A stretch of DNA of 64,000 nt from Boesenbergia rotunda (lineage: Eukaryota > Streptophyta > Magnoliopsida > Zingiberales > Zingiberaceae), in assembly GCA_024364735.1 (NCBI GenBank), contig JAGFNQ010008734.1, forward strand, positions 1 through 64,000, written 5' to 3'. How positions within the stretch are numbered: the stretch's first letter is position 1; each line of letters begins with the position of its first letter. The translations under genes and the position numbers were made by a program. The notes beneath the pieces were generated by a model. The model saw only the letters and a program-made list of their open reading frames with translations. It ran no database searches and was not told the DNA's origin. Shown piece after piece: positions 22,697 to 33,654 of the stretch.

Positions 22697-24174
22697 ACCT
22701 GTAACGCCCGTCTTTTTCCAGACCTTACGGTGTGGTGAGAGACGACGTTACGCTAACATACATATAGGCATATGAACATCGTAATGCAGCGTAATAATTT
22801 AAAACTTTATACCTACATGCAACTAACACTTGAATCATGTATACATGCCTTAACTATCATTCCTAAACATGGTGACATGATAACTTAGCATATTAACATC
22901 ATACGTATGTAGCATCATGATATAAAAAACACATGAGTCATCCATAAGCAACATAAGTAGCAAGTGTATCAAACCATCTCGACCTACTAGGGTAAGGACA
23001 GCTACGGTAGTCCCAGAACCGTGGACAACTTCATCGGTAGTCCAGAACCGTGGACAGCTTCATCGGTAGTCCAGAACCGTGGACAGCTTCATCGGTAGTC
23101 CAGAACCGTGGACCTTACTTAGGTCCGGTACAAGCCCATTCATAAAGTAAAATAGTTTCACATGCTTCTTTCATTCATTGAACATACATGGTATAATTAA
23201 AGACATAAATCGGATCCTATTACATGGGCATGGTATAAAGCATACTTAGCATTTCATCATTCATACTTAATGCATAACATCATCATTATGCCTCGAAGGC
23301 ATGAACCTTATCTTCATTCATCATTTTCATTCATAAGACATGACATACATACATAATTATGCCTTAAGGAATAAACATCATCTTAGTTCATAAAACTTGC
23401 ATGATCATGGTATATAAGGTAAGCATGCATTTCATACAAAGTACATGTCACTTAGCATACATAACCGTAGGATCTATCATAAGCGTGCATGGGTAGGATT
23501 CATATGAACATAACACATACTACCTAGGTCCATGGTAGTCAACATAGAATATGCATAGGCCTACTTAACCATATAGCTATCATAGGTATTTAACTTAATC
23601 ATGCGTTCTTCTTCACAAGATAAGGCCTACTTCACAACACTTGCGTTCATGGTATAAGGCTTAAAACATTCATGCAAGGAACCTCATAAAACATGGTATC
23701 TAACATAAGCATACAAAAATCATGAAGTATAGTACATAAGGTGAGGGTTTTAATTAACATAACATTCATACCACATGCTTGAACATATATATACATCACA
23801 AAAAAAACCATAAACAAGTATTCTTGAAACCCTAACTCATCCCAAACCCTAGTTTAAGTGCTTGGCCGAAAGTTGGAAGAAGTGATACCCTATTAATCAA
23901 ATAACATGTGGGACACCATAAGTGAAGAAGAACCCATACATTACCTATAATGCCATAGGGAAACCATTGGAACCCATAGATTGTAGCGACCCGCCTTATC
24001 TGCCTGAGACGGATCGTTACTTTCTTTACTTCTTGACTCTAATGCACGACTAAAAATGCGGAACTTCTTTTTTTTTCTTCTCAATTTAAATCTATCTATG
24101 ATATACTAACTCTAATAGTCATGCATGATACCATGGCACACTTCTTTACATCTATAGGACTTTTCTGCAATGGT

Positions 24175-24328
24175 ACCAGTCGACTGCTATCTGACCAGTC
24201 GACTGGTATCGGCCACAGAAAGTTCCTGGGCGCGGCACCAGTCGACTGGCCTCTTGGCAGTCGACTGGTGCATCGAACAGAAACTGCTGTTCGATAGGGC
24301 AGTCGACTGGTTCTGAACCAGTCGACTG
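24175..24328. repeat. Cluster of six CAGTCGACTG palindromes forming three hairpins
   Basis: Perfect CAGTCGACTG copies start at 24177, 24196, 24239, 24258, 24300 and 24319. They are paired: the flanking bases extend each pair into a perfect inverted repeat, with arms of 12 bp (24175-24186 with 24196-24207), 13 bp (24236-24248 with 24258-24270) and 14 bp (24300-24313 with 24315-24328). A fourth hairpin of a different sequence (arms ATCGAACAG) lies at 24272-24295. Confidence 0.95.
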
Positions 24329-26163
24329 GCACGCCTGAAATCTGAAAATTCAGGTTTCGAAACTTGTTTCAAAACTCCACCAAACCTATACTTTCGAACC
24401 ATACAAAATCATGACACCATTTCTATACTCTATACCAGTTTTCTAAACAATTTAGCCAATCAAAACGAATCCATAACCTTGAAATTAGGACTTTTGCGGA
24501 ATTTAGCAAGTTATGAAAGTCTATATAAACTTTAGGCTAAAGTTTGTACCAAACTTAACTTCTAACCATTGAAACTCATCACACAAAATTCTATAACATC
24601 ACTAAGGCATTATGAAATGAGAAAGCAACTTTTCTAAGCATAATTGAGCAATAAAACTTAATTCAAAAGAGAAACTAGCACTATCTTGGCACATGCACCA
24701 ATAACTCCAACAAAGTATCAATATTCTAAACTACTCACACTTCTACTCATCCAATGCAATCATAAGGATATGTATGCTAAATGAAATGACATGGAATCTT
24801 TACTCTAAGAAATTGAGCATGTAAAACTATCCAAAGCTTAAACGTTCGCTAAAACTCCATAAAGCAATAACTTGGAATTTGAATAAACTTAAACATTGTA
24901 ATTCAAATAACCAAATTGTCTCGTCTCAAGGATCTCTCCAAAATCAGCCACCACACACACGTCGCTCAGCATCGCCTTGTCGCCTTCCTTCAGAATTGTT
25001 TGTCTTTACCTTTACCTACAGTAAGAGGAAATGCATCTATAAGCATAAAGCTTAGTAAGTACTATCTAGCTCACAAAATCTCGAAATGTGCAAACATGCT
25101 TCTTGAAAAATATGAAATCACATGAGATACTTATATGCTTGAAAGAAACACTAAGAACATGTATAACTCAAAAACATGCATACTCAAGCATTAATAAATC
25201 TTAACTCACTTTTCTTGGCTTAACTTGAAACTTTAGCAATCCTTTAACTTAAAATCTTTCTTTAACTCTTTGAAAACTTTCTTAAACTTTAGAAAACTTT
25301 GCTAAAGCATATACTTGAAAATAATAACCACTTGGATCCACTGAAGACGTAAGTACCATCTCATGCGCGTTCCCTAAAAGGTTGGGGTAGCGAGCCACCA
25401 ATCCTAATAGAGCAGACCTTGGTCTACCAGGGCCAAGACCTTGGAATTGGACGCCTGGATTTCTTTAACGACGCCCTTGGACGCCGGGTACTGGCCTTGG
25501 AAAATAAAATAGCTTTTCTTTCTTTTCTTTCTTATCTGTAAATGCCTTGGCATTTTCTCGAGCACCTTGCGTGCTAAAATCCCTAAGTCTTGACTTTTGG
25601 GGATTTCTTAAGGCCTTGGCCTTTTCTTTTCTTATCTTTATCTTCTCTTTTCTTTTCTCATAACTTTCTTAGCCCCTAATCTCATATAGGGTGCTTAATC
25701 AAACTTATACAAGCATATAATGAACTAAGATCACATGAAAAATCTCAAACTAAAGGTAAATGCCTCTTTTAAAACTTTTAAAGGAAATTCTTGCGGAAAA
25801 ACCGCCTCTTACTGCAGGTGAGCAGTACTTACATTGATATCTTGGACTTACAACCAAGAACGGCGTCGGAGGTTCGGAAGAAAATTAAGATCTCGGAGAA
25901 TTCTTCGCGCCTACGCGTTCCTCTCGTCGCGGGGATCCCGAATATAGGAATATCTTTCGGAGGAGAGCCTTGGCCGGCCCTCTAGAGCTTGGTGTTGTTT
26001 CGCCCAAGAGAGGAGAGGGGAAGGAGTCGGCGCAAGCTTGGGCGAGGGAGAGGGTTTGAGAGAAAATAAAATTCCTCTCTTAACTTATCTATTTATACTA
26101 TCTTTATGGGAAAAAAACGTAACTACTTTATAAATTTATTTCTCTCCACCTTTTGTTCTGCTT

Positions 26164-26235
26164 GATACCCTAGCCCAGCTGGTCGCGCTCGCGCCTGGTC
26201 TCCTGGTGGTCGTGGGTTCGAACCCCCCTGCTGCC
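26164..26235 (+). other. tRNA-like sequence with A and B boxes
   Basis: TAGCCCAGCTGG at 26171-26182 fits a Pol III A box, and GGGTTCGAACCCC at 26214-26226 fits a B box, with tRNA-like spacing. The T arm has one mismatch and the D and anticodon arms do not fold well, so this is a decayed tRNA-derived segment, perhaps a SINE head, rather than a tRNA gene. Confidence 0.4.
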
Positions 26236-27627
26236 CTTAAACGTTTTTCTTTCTTTTTTTTTTAAATACTAAACGGACTCGGAAAATTCCATAAAAATAT
26301 TCTAAAAATTCCTAAAAATATCTAGAATATTTCTAAACCATTTTAAAATAATTCTAGGGACTTTAAGAACTAAAAATGGAAATTTTGGGGCGTTACATAG
26401 ATGGAGCTAACCCTAATTTCTTAGCGCTAGATTGAGTCTTGGCCGAAACCCTAAAGGCCCACAAGTCCATGGAAAATTCATATAGGTCACAATTTACATC
26501 CAATACAATACATACAATGCCATAGGAAGCCATTTGAACCCATAATTGAGCTAACCCTAAGCCCTAGACCCATATTTTGGTCTTGGCCAAAACTTATGGA
26601 GGGTTTAATCCATGGACAAATTCATATATTCCCCAATTAATATCTATTATACCCTAGGGAATCATAATACACATACTTGGAGAGTTAGATCTAATCCTAA
26701 CCCTAAAATGAGAGGGTGGCCGAAAACTTCATGGGGCTTTTGGGTGCTAAAAAAATTCCACAATTCCTATATCATTCATTATTTATCATAAGGAAGCATT
26801 AGGGAACATAGGAGAGGTTTTAACATCATCTTAGACCCAAAACTTGCTTTAGCCGAAAATTGTAGGAACCCTATTTCATGGTTTTTCTCAACATACCCAA
26901 ACAAAACATTAAATCATGAAAGATAACATCCAAAACTATTATACCACAGGTGAGGGAGTCTTACTTTGGTTTATCTTGGTTATAACCTTGAATAACGAAG
27001 CAAAAGAAAACCTCCTTGACCTTAGACCTCCCCTAGCCCTTGTAGCATTGTAGGAAGCCCTTAGATCTTGAAGAAGAAGTGTCCTTCTGAAACCTTTCCA
27101 AAGGAGAAGCCCCTTGTGGGTTTCGGCTAGAAGGAGGAAGGAGAAGGAAGAAGGGAAGAGGAAAAGTCTTGGAGTAAAAGAAAATAACTTAAGTCCTTTC
27201 CCCTCTCATCCACCCTTCTTATACTAAGTGGAGGGGGCAAGTGAAAAGTCATGGTGACTCTTCACTTCCTTTTAGCCTTAACAACAATCCTTTTCCTTTT
27301 CCACTAGCACCTTGTTGCATGCACTTCTTTTTATTACTTTTATAATTATTTTTGCCAAGACCCATATAAGAGCCCACTAAGGTTTATGTTAATATTTCTA
27401 ATTGACATCCATTTCCATTTATGATAAAATTTTTACCTATGGTCCCTTAATGACCATGGTATTAGAAGGGCCCATGTAAGGCCCATTACTACTTAGCTTC
27501 TTAGTCTATATGGAGAATCATGGATAATCATGCTAATGTTCACACTAGTACCCCTATGTTCCTTGAGAATCTATCTAGGCATGATCAATATTTCTAAAGA
27601 AAATATTGATAAAATTTTCCGGGTCGT

Positions 27628-28095
27628 CATCAGGCAGGATAAGTCATCTTCATTTGGCAGGGAGAGGGTCTGCTTTCTTGGTTGGCGATATCACTGACCT
27701 AGGAACCCGAGTCGGTGGTTCCCCATCACCTCCTGCTCCAATTGTGGAAGAAGAAGGATCGACCTCTGGAGCATCGGGTAGCTTGGGGGCAGGAGGCTCT
27801 TGGCTTTGAGTTCGCTCAGAGTCTTCAGAAGGCTCGACCGCTAAGGCCGTAGGAGCTGGCGGGGGAGCAAAAGCCCTCTCATCTGTGAGCTCCCACTTAA
27901 GCAGCTTGCTCATCACATGAGCAAGCATGATGGATTCTGCAACATACAAACAATAGCACATCAGTTAGAATAGATAAATATTTAATAAATCAGTAAACTT
28001 ACGGAGGTCATGGCTAAGGCCGGTGAATTTGGGGTTAATCCCAGCCCGATATAGGAGCTCTTCGCATTGAACCATATTAGGGTCGTGGAAGTCCA
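27628..28095 (-). other. Flank between C and E with a short minus-strand ORF
   Basis: A frame at 27650-27961 (103 codons) has a helix-like N-terminus (AESIMLAHVMSKLLKWEL) and a proline-rich tail. The same frame region continues upstream with stops. It may be part of the first ORF of a Tat-group gypsy element, like 8223-8431. No domain was identified with confidence. Confidence 0.3.
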
Positions 28096-28198
28096 TGTTG
28101 ATGCAGTCTGACCTGATTGTTGTTTTGATGTTGACACTGATTTAAGTTCGGTTGAGTGAGAATTGAGATCAGATAGTTAAGTTCGGATTAAGTGTACT

Positions 28199-28706
28199 GG
28201 TCAGAGAGAGCTGGGTAGCTCGTTCTCTGGACCGAGATGAGTCGGAGAAAGCTCGGTAGCTCATTCTCCGAACTCTGGTCAGAGAGGGCTCGGTAGCTCG
28301 TTCTCTGGACTGAGATGAGTCGGAGAGGGCTCAGTAGCTCATTTTCCGGACTCTGGTCAGAGAGGGCTCGGTAGATCGTTCTCTGGACCGGGATGAGTCG
28401 CAGAGGGCTCGGTAGCTCGTTCTCCAGACTCTGGTCAGAGAGGGCTCGGTAGCTCGTACTCCAAACTTTGGTCAGAGAGGGCTCGTTAACTCATTCTCTG
28501 GACCGGGATGAGTCGAAGAGGGATCGGTAGCTCGTTCTTTGGACTTTGGTCAGAGAGGGCTCGGTAGCTCGTTCTCTGGACCGAGATAAGTCAGCGAGGG
28601 CTCGATAGCTCGTTCTCTGGACTGGGATGAGTCGGAGAGGGCTCGGTAGCTCGTTCTACGGACCAGACTGAGACAGAGAGGGTAAGGGAGCTTGTTCTCT
28701 GGACTC
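28199..28706 (+). repeat. Tandem array in E U3, about 37-bp half-units
   Basis: About a dozen units alternate two types: 'GGTCAGAGAGGGCTCGGTAG..' followed by 'CTCGTTCTCTGGAC', and 'GAGATGAGTCGGAGAGGG..' followed by 'CTCATTCTCCGGACT'. Changes are scattered, so the array is old or unevenly homogenised. Confidence 0.85.
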
Positions 28707-28985
28707 AGTGTCTAACTTGAGTTAGTCATGGTCAGAATTGGCCATCAATTAACCATATGATCAGAGCAAAGTTGGCTGGATCAGTCTGAAATCCGATCAG
28801 GGAGTTGACACAAACTCTCTTGATAGTAAATCGGACACAAGACCGATCTAGGATGTCTAATCGGTCTGTTGACCGATCCAGAAAGCTTCTGAGGAAACAG
28901 AAGGTTTTCTGAACGATCTAGTGATCGATCATCAAACATTCTATGTGGTCACAGAAAGATAGAAGAATATCTAATCGGTCAATGG

Positions 28986-30338
28986 TGTTGGATCGAGAAA
29001 CACGATAGAGGGGGGGGGGGGTGAAAATCGTGAAAACATTTCGGATAAAACTTAAGAGAAGGTGCGCAGCGGAATTAAAAACAAACACGAGGAACATAAG
29101 TATTTTTTTACTTGGTTCGGAGTCACGGCCGGCTCCTACTCCAAGGCTCACGGTCCTTGACCATTTACTGTGGGCAATTCTATAATAACACAAAGATTTA
29201 CAGAATTGGTACAATAGTAGTGCAGTAATTAAACAAGTACACCTTTCGTTACCGACGCCCGGTGTGGATTGTACTTTTGAGCAGAGGGTCGTCGTCGGCG
29301 CTAGAATGTTGGTAACGGAGTTTGCCGGAGTAGAGCGCTTGAACGAAAGTCTTAGAGGTGTTGGAAAATTCTTGTTCTGAAGCCTTGGCGTTGAGCCCCT
29401 TTTATAGTGCTCCTGGGGGCGCCTGAGACGTCAGGGGCGCCTGACACGTGCCTTCGGATCCGAGAACTTCTATCCGAAGCTTGGTCAGTGCTTATCCCCT
29501 TCGAATCGGCTCTGAAGATGATTAGGGCGCCCGGGACCTCCCGGGCGCCCCAGGTTGACTGGGTCCGCTAGTTTCGTGGCTGATTTTTCTTCGAATCATC
29601 TTTGGCTTTGACCTTGGGCGCCCAATTCCTCCCAGGCGCCTAGCCTAGTGTTGATTTGAAGTGCTTCTTGCTTTAACTGCTGTTTGGCTTTGACCTTGGG
29701 CGCCCGGGACCTCCCGGGCGCCTAGCCTAGCTGCCTGCCCTCTTCCTTTGGGGCGTTCTGAGCTGCAGAAACACACTCCTTCGGTCCCTGCATTCAAGGT
29801 TAGTACCAACACACACAAGGCAAGAATATTAGTTAGATTTTACAGCCTTAGCTGTCTTGGTTCTGACTTCGGGTCTCCCAAATGGAACCCTAGGTCGAAC
29901 CGACGCCTACTGTTCCCTCGACGGGGAACGCGTCCTCACCTACTCCTCTCAGGAGAGTTTACCTTTTGCCAACCGGCTCCTCCGGTTGGACTTTTGCCCA
30001 GCAGTCCTTCGCCAGGTGCCTAGTAGCCCTTCGCCAGGTCTTCGATGCCTAGCAGCCCTTCATCAGGTCTTCGATGCCAAACAACCCTTCGCTAGGTGCC
30101 TAGCAGTCCTTTGCCAGGTCTTCGATGCCTAGCAGCCCTTCGCTAGGTGCCTAGCAGTCCTTCGCCAGGTCTTAGGATTTCGACGCCTAGCAGCCCTTCG
30201 TTAGTTGCCCAGCTGCCCTTCGCCAGGACTTCTTTCTGCACACTCAGTGAACATATTAGACCAAAATAACATCTTAACTCTTGAACCCTTTGTCATTATC
30301 AAAACCCAGGTTTGACTTAGGTGCTGCCTGCACCAACA
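28986..30338 (-). mobile_element. A solo LTR in E LTR
   Basis: A 1353-bp A-family LTR in minus orientation, from CCAACA at 30338 to TGTTGGATCGAGAAAC at 28986. It is flanked by AATGG at 28981-28985 and 30339-30343. It carries its own diverged U3 array (30000-30230) and GGGCGCCC words. A run of 11 G lies at 29012-29022 where other copies have 6-7. Its TATA region differs from A1. Confidence 0.93.
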
Positions 30339-30415
30339 AATGGGACCGATCTAAATAGGCCCTGGAGCAATCAGGATGGATCCTGATCGGTCACCTTAAT
30401 CGATCATGCACTTCT

Positions 30416-30598
30416 CTGATCGGTCACCTTGACCGATCAGGGTGATTTGACTGAAATTCCAGTGAGTTTAGGGTTCGGTCTGGTGACCGATCCCCTTGTC
30501 TCTGATCGGTCAGTGAGACCGATTAGAACATCACTGGACCAATCAGGATAGAGTCTGATGGGTCAGGAGGTTGTCTGATCGGTCAAGGTGACCGATCA
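30416..30598. repeat. Hairpins of CTGATCGGTCA words in E LTR
   Basis: Arm CTGATCGGTCA at 30416-30426 and its exact inverse complement at 30430-30440, with a 3-base loop. A second perfect pair with 10-bp arms lies at 30576-30585 and 30589-30598. A third, imperfect, is at 30502-30526. Similar words precede the A insertion (ATCGGTC at 28860-28866 with GACCGAT at 28871-28877). Confidence 0.93.
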
Positions 30599-31448
30599 AC
30601 ACCTCTGAACTTTAATTCAAATTATTGTCAGCGCAGTTCTGATTTCTGATTTGCTTCTGATTTACTTCGCTAATGAATCTGTAAGTGTGCAGATAACACA
30701 GAGCTTTAAAATTCAAAAAAGGAGCAAGAAGAAGGTTTAAGGGTGACTTTCCCTAGTGCTATTTTGTTTGATACACATTTGCAGGTTTCAATGGCACTGA
30801 CCTGAAGCTTCAGTTGAAGAGGATGACTTCAGTCTGCTGAGATTTCAGAAGGGGTCAGTGGGTGACTGACCTGAAGCTTCAGCTGAAGAGGATGACTTCA
30901 ATATGCTGAGAGCTCAGAAGGGGTCAGTGGGTGACGACACCTGTAGGTGTGCAGAAGAAAAGCTTAAGAAGAAGAAGATGGCGAAGTAGAGAAGAACAAG
31001 AAAAACAATGAACGATGATCTGCGAAGGTTTTTTGCTGTTGAGTTGTTGGTGTTCTCTGCGACTTGATTCTTGCTTTTGATCTTTCTGCTTACTACTGGT
31101 GCTTGTGCTTACATCTGTTGTGTAAGCTTCCTTCTCTAGTCTCCTGTGCTTCACTTGATATACTTCTGAGACATTTGTGGAGAGGTTACTCCATCGAGAA
31201 GGAGGAAGTTTTTAGCCGGATTCATTCCGAGGCCTGATCTGCCGAAGATCAAGGGATCACCCATCTCACGGGCACGCCAAGGAGTAGGGGCAAGTTATCC
31301 CCGAACCTTATAAACACCGTGTTAGTCTCTATTTTAGTTTATCTCTGTTTTGTTTGTTTTCCGCTGCTAATCTAACTGTAGGAAGAAGCGAGTTTTGGTG
31401 GGTGACTATTCACATCCCCCTCTCTAGCCATCTCAAGATCCTAACAAG

Positions 31449-31460
31449 TGGTATCAAAGC
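31449..31460 (+). other. E primer-binding site
   Basis: TGGTATCAAAGC lies two bases after the LTR end. It is a one-base variant of the initiator tRNA-Met complement, with A for G at position 9. Confidence 0.8.
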
Positions 31461-31502
31461 GAGGGACTCTTTTAACCAGATTAACATCCTAAGAGCAAGA
31501 AG

Positions 31503-32500
31503 ATGGCTTTAAGAGGAGAAGGTTTCAGCACTAACCGTCCACCTTTTTTTGATGGAGTAAATTTCCAGTACTGGAGATCCAGAATGGAGTATTACTTAAA
31601 AATCGACATTGGCATGTGGTTCTCAGTTAAGGAGTGTTTCACTCCTCCAAAGGATGCTGAGGGTAAGGAGCTTGAGTCATCAAGATGGTTAGAAGAACAA
31701 ACAAGAAAAGGAGAGGCAGATGCCAAGGCAGTGATCACTCTGCAGTGTGGGATGACCAAGGATCAACTCATTAAGGTTGGTCCCTTCTCAAGTGCCAAAG
31801 ATCTTTGGAACAAGCTCATAGAGCTACATGAAGGCACTCAAGACTCCCGGATAGCAAAAAGGGATCTCTTTCTCAACCAACTCCAGAATCATTCCATGAA
31901 AGAAAATGAAACCGTGAGCGAGCTTCATGGTCGGTTCAAAGAGATCCTTAATGGCTTGCACTTGATCGATGAGAAGGTCGAGAACCGTGACCTCGTAAGG
32001 TATGTACTCAAGTCCTTTCCTAGGAATGTCTTGTGATCATCCATGGTGGATGCCTACAAGGTATCCAAGGACCTTTCCATTGTAAAATTAGATGATTTTT
32101 TTTGTGAAATGGAGCTACATGAGCTTGCTGACAAAGACCCAAAAGAGAAGGGTATTGCTCTTGTTGTAGGAGACAAAGGAAAGAAGAAGAAGGAGAAGGA
32201 GGTCTCCTCTTCTTCATCCGAATTTGATGAGGACGGAAGTGATTCTTCATCAACCGAAATGACAAACTTTGTGAGAAGAATGATGAGGAAGAGTCGACGC
32301 TACAAGGGGAAGGTAAAACAAGTGAAAATAATGTTGACAAAACTAATGTCACTTGTTATGAATGTAGCAAGAAGGGGCACTATAGAAGTGAGTGTCCAAA
32401 ACTCAAGAAGAAGGAGGAGAACGCAAATAAGAAGAAGGCATTAAAGGCCACATGGGATGAGTCCTCATCTAGCTCATCCGAGGAGGAGAAGAGCACCCGC
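31503..32500 (+). pseudogene. E gag with zinc knuckle
   Basis: The gag frame starts at 31503 and reads 177 codons (FFDGVNFQYWRSRMEYYL, TLQCGMTKDQL, DLWNKLIELHEG) to a TGA at 32034-32036 that fits a former TGG. The same frame continues from 32043 for a lysine-, serine- and acid-rich part. It then shifts, since the CCHC knuckle CYECSKKGHYRSEC (32354-32395) is read in the frame of 32504. The protein packages RNA; at least one stop and one frameshift disable it. Confidence 0.82.
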
Positions 32501-32503
32501 CAC

Positions 32504-33172
32504 GTGGCTCTTATGACATTAGAAGATTCAAACATAGAGAGTGGTGACAAGTTAAGTGATCCGTCAACCGCGGCATCATCATCTTTGGATGATGAAGAGG
32601 CATTGGTTGAGAGGGAGCATCTATCAAAATGGTTTGTTGATAGTGGGTGCTCCAAACACATGATCGGGGATAAATCGTTATTCACTACCCTACAAAGCAA
32701 AAGTAGAGGTAATGTTCCATTTGGTAACAATGCTAGTCTCATGGTTGTAGGAATAGGTGACATTCAAATATCAGAATGCCTTAGGATCAAGAATGCCCTT
32801 CTAGTCAAGGGGATGACCTTCAATCTCCTGAGTGTCAGTCAATTGTGTGATGCGGGATACACAATTGAATTTCACCCAAGTCAGTGTCTAGTTAGACATA
32901 ATGACACACATGACATAGTACAAGTAGGGACAAGAGTAGATAACATTTACCAAGTCTCTTTTAAAAGTGCTACTAATGCCTCTATTAAGTATTTCATGTC
33001 AAAAGAAGTAGAATCTTGGCTTTGGCACCGGAGGTTTGCTCACGTGAACATGAAGAACATCCGAAAACTGGCCAACAAGGGACTTGTACGAGGCTTACCA
33101 AGCATCAAGTATGAAAAAGAAAAATTATGTGATGCATGTCAAATGGATAACCAAACAAAAGCGTCTCATTAA
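32504..33172 (+). pseudogene. E protease and GAG-pre-integrase
   Basis: An open stretch in frame with the zinc knuckle. The aspartic protease shows WFVDSGCSKHM with the catalytic Asp at 32639-32641. The GAG-pre-integrase zinc-binding part shows WHRRFAHVNMKNIRKL and LCDACQMD. It ends at a TAA at 33170-33172 that interrupts the link to the integrase core. Confidence 0.82.
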
Positions 33173-33211
33173 TGTAAAAGCGTTGTAAGTACTTTTATTG
33201 CTTTAGATTTA

Positions 33212-33654
33212 TTGCATATGGACTTGTTTGATTGCAATACCATAGTTTCATTGAATGGTAGTAGATATTGTTTTGTGATTGTTGTTGATTATACTAGATA
33301 TACATGGACCTATTTTCTAAAACATAAGGATCAAACCTTAGACATTTTTATTTCTTTTTGTAGAAGAACTGAAAATGAAAAATCTACAACAATCAAAACC
33401 ATTAGGAGTGATCATGGAGGTGAATTTCAAAACCATAGGTTTTTAGAATTTTGTCAAGAGAAAGGATATAGTCATGAGTTCTCTACTCCTAGAACACAAC
33501 AGCAAAATGGTGTTGTAGAGAGGAAGAACCGAGTCCTACAAGAGGCTGCACGAAGCATGCTTAATGAGTACTCCTTACCGAGCTACTTATGGGCTGAAGC
33601 TGTAAACACAACTTGCTATGTGCAAAATCGAGTCCTTACCGAGCTGGAGGAATC
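33212..33654 (+). pseudogene. E integrase core, truncated
   Basis: The catalytic triad is complete: Asp in MDLF (33221), Asp in RSDHGGEF (33410) and Glu in NGVVERKNR (33518), with 35 residues between the last two. The frame continues to AEAVNTTCYVQNRVL and then breaks into unrelated sequence. The B solo LTR follows at 33655, so the real junction with the F1 tail lies a few bases before it. Confidence 0.85.

Larger units (their letters stand above)
23982..26397 (-). mobile_element. D solo LTR of a gypsy-like element
   Basis: A 2416-bp unit, on the plus strand from TGTAGCGACCC to GGGGCGTTACA, flanked by TAGAT at 23977-23981 and 26398-26402. It has no internal coding region and its ends resemble the C LTR ends in minus orientation (TGTAACGCCCC start), so it is read as a solo LTR of a related chromovirus. 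It carries a cluster of CAGTCGACTG palindromes (24175-24328) and a tRNA-like sequence near 26164. Confidence 0.88.
12205..27627 (-). mobile_element. C: Ty3/gypsy chromovirus-like element, decayed
   Basis: A minus-strand element with LTRs at 12205-15483 (3' LTR) and 22700-27627 (5' LTR), a tRNA-Met-type primer-binding site next to the right LTR and a polypurine tract next to the left LTR. The domain order from right to left is gag, zinc knuckle, protease, RT, RNase H, integrase and a chromodomain-like tail, which is the Ty3/gypsy order. The tail and long LTRs suggest the Tekay/Del group. A B solo LTR sits in the integrase end and a D solo LTR in the 5' LTR. The frame has several stops. No matching TSD was found: TAATA lies left and TCAGG right. 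Confidence 0.88.
22700..27627 (-). repeat. C 5' LTR (right copy), with D inserted
   Basis: About 2.5 kb of C LTR, interrupted by the D solo LTR at 23982-26397. Compared with the left copy it lacks 696 bp at 22979 (an ATC microhomology at the junction) and about 75 bp near 27312. Elsewhere the two LTRs differ at few positions. The outer end reads GGGTCGTCATCAGG instead of GGGTCGTTACA, so the terminal bases are lost or altered. Confidence 0.85.
28096..31446 (+). repeat. E 5' LTR, with A solo LTR inserted
   Basis: Without the A insertion it is about 2.0 kb. It contains a U3 tandem array (28199-28706) and a zone of palindromic GATCGGTC/GACCGATC words (28840-28985 and 30344-30600). A U5 part typical of copia LTRs lies near 31340-31446. 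The start was set from TG next to the array and lacks a second LTR to confirm it. Confidence 0.7.
28096..33654 (+). mobile_element. E: Ty1/copia element, 3' truncated
   Basis: The 5' LTR begins TGTTGATGCAG at 28096 and ends CTAACA at 31446. It is followed by a tRNA-Met primer-binding site, gag, zinc knuckle, protease, GAG-pre-integrase and integrase core, the copia order. RT, RNase H and the 3' LTR are missing: near 33640 the integrase frame joins the tail of an F element. The gag and integrase style is closest to the SIRE/Maximus group, with low certainty. A solo A LTR sits in the 5' LTR. Confidence 0.82.

Noticed and set aside
26164..26235. Functional tRNA gene
   Set aside because: A and B boxes fit, but the T stem has a mismatch and the D and anticodon arms do not pair.
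28199..28706. Satellite or centromeric tandem array
   Set aside because: It is short, sits in the U3 of one LTR, and does not recur elsewhere in the window.
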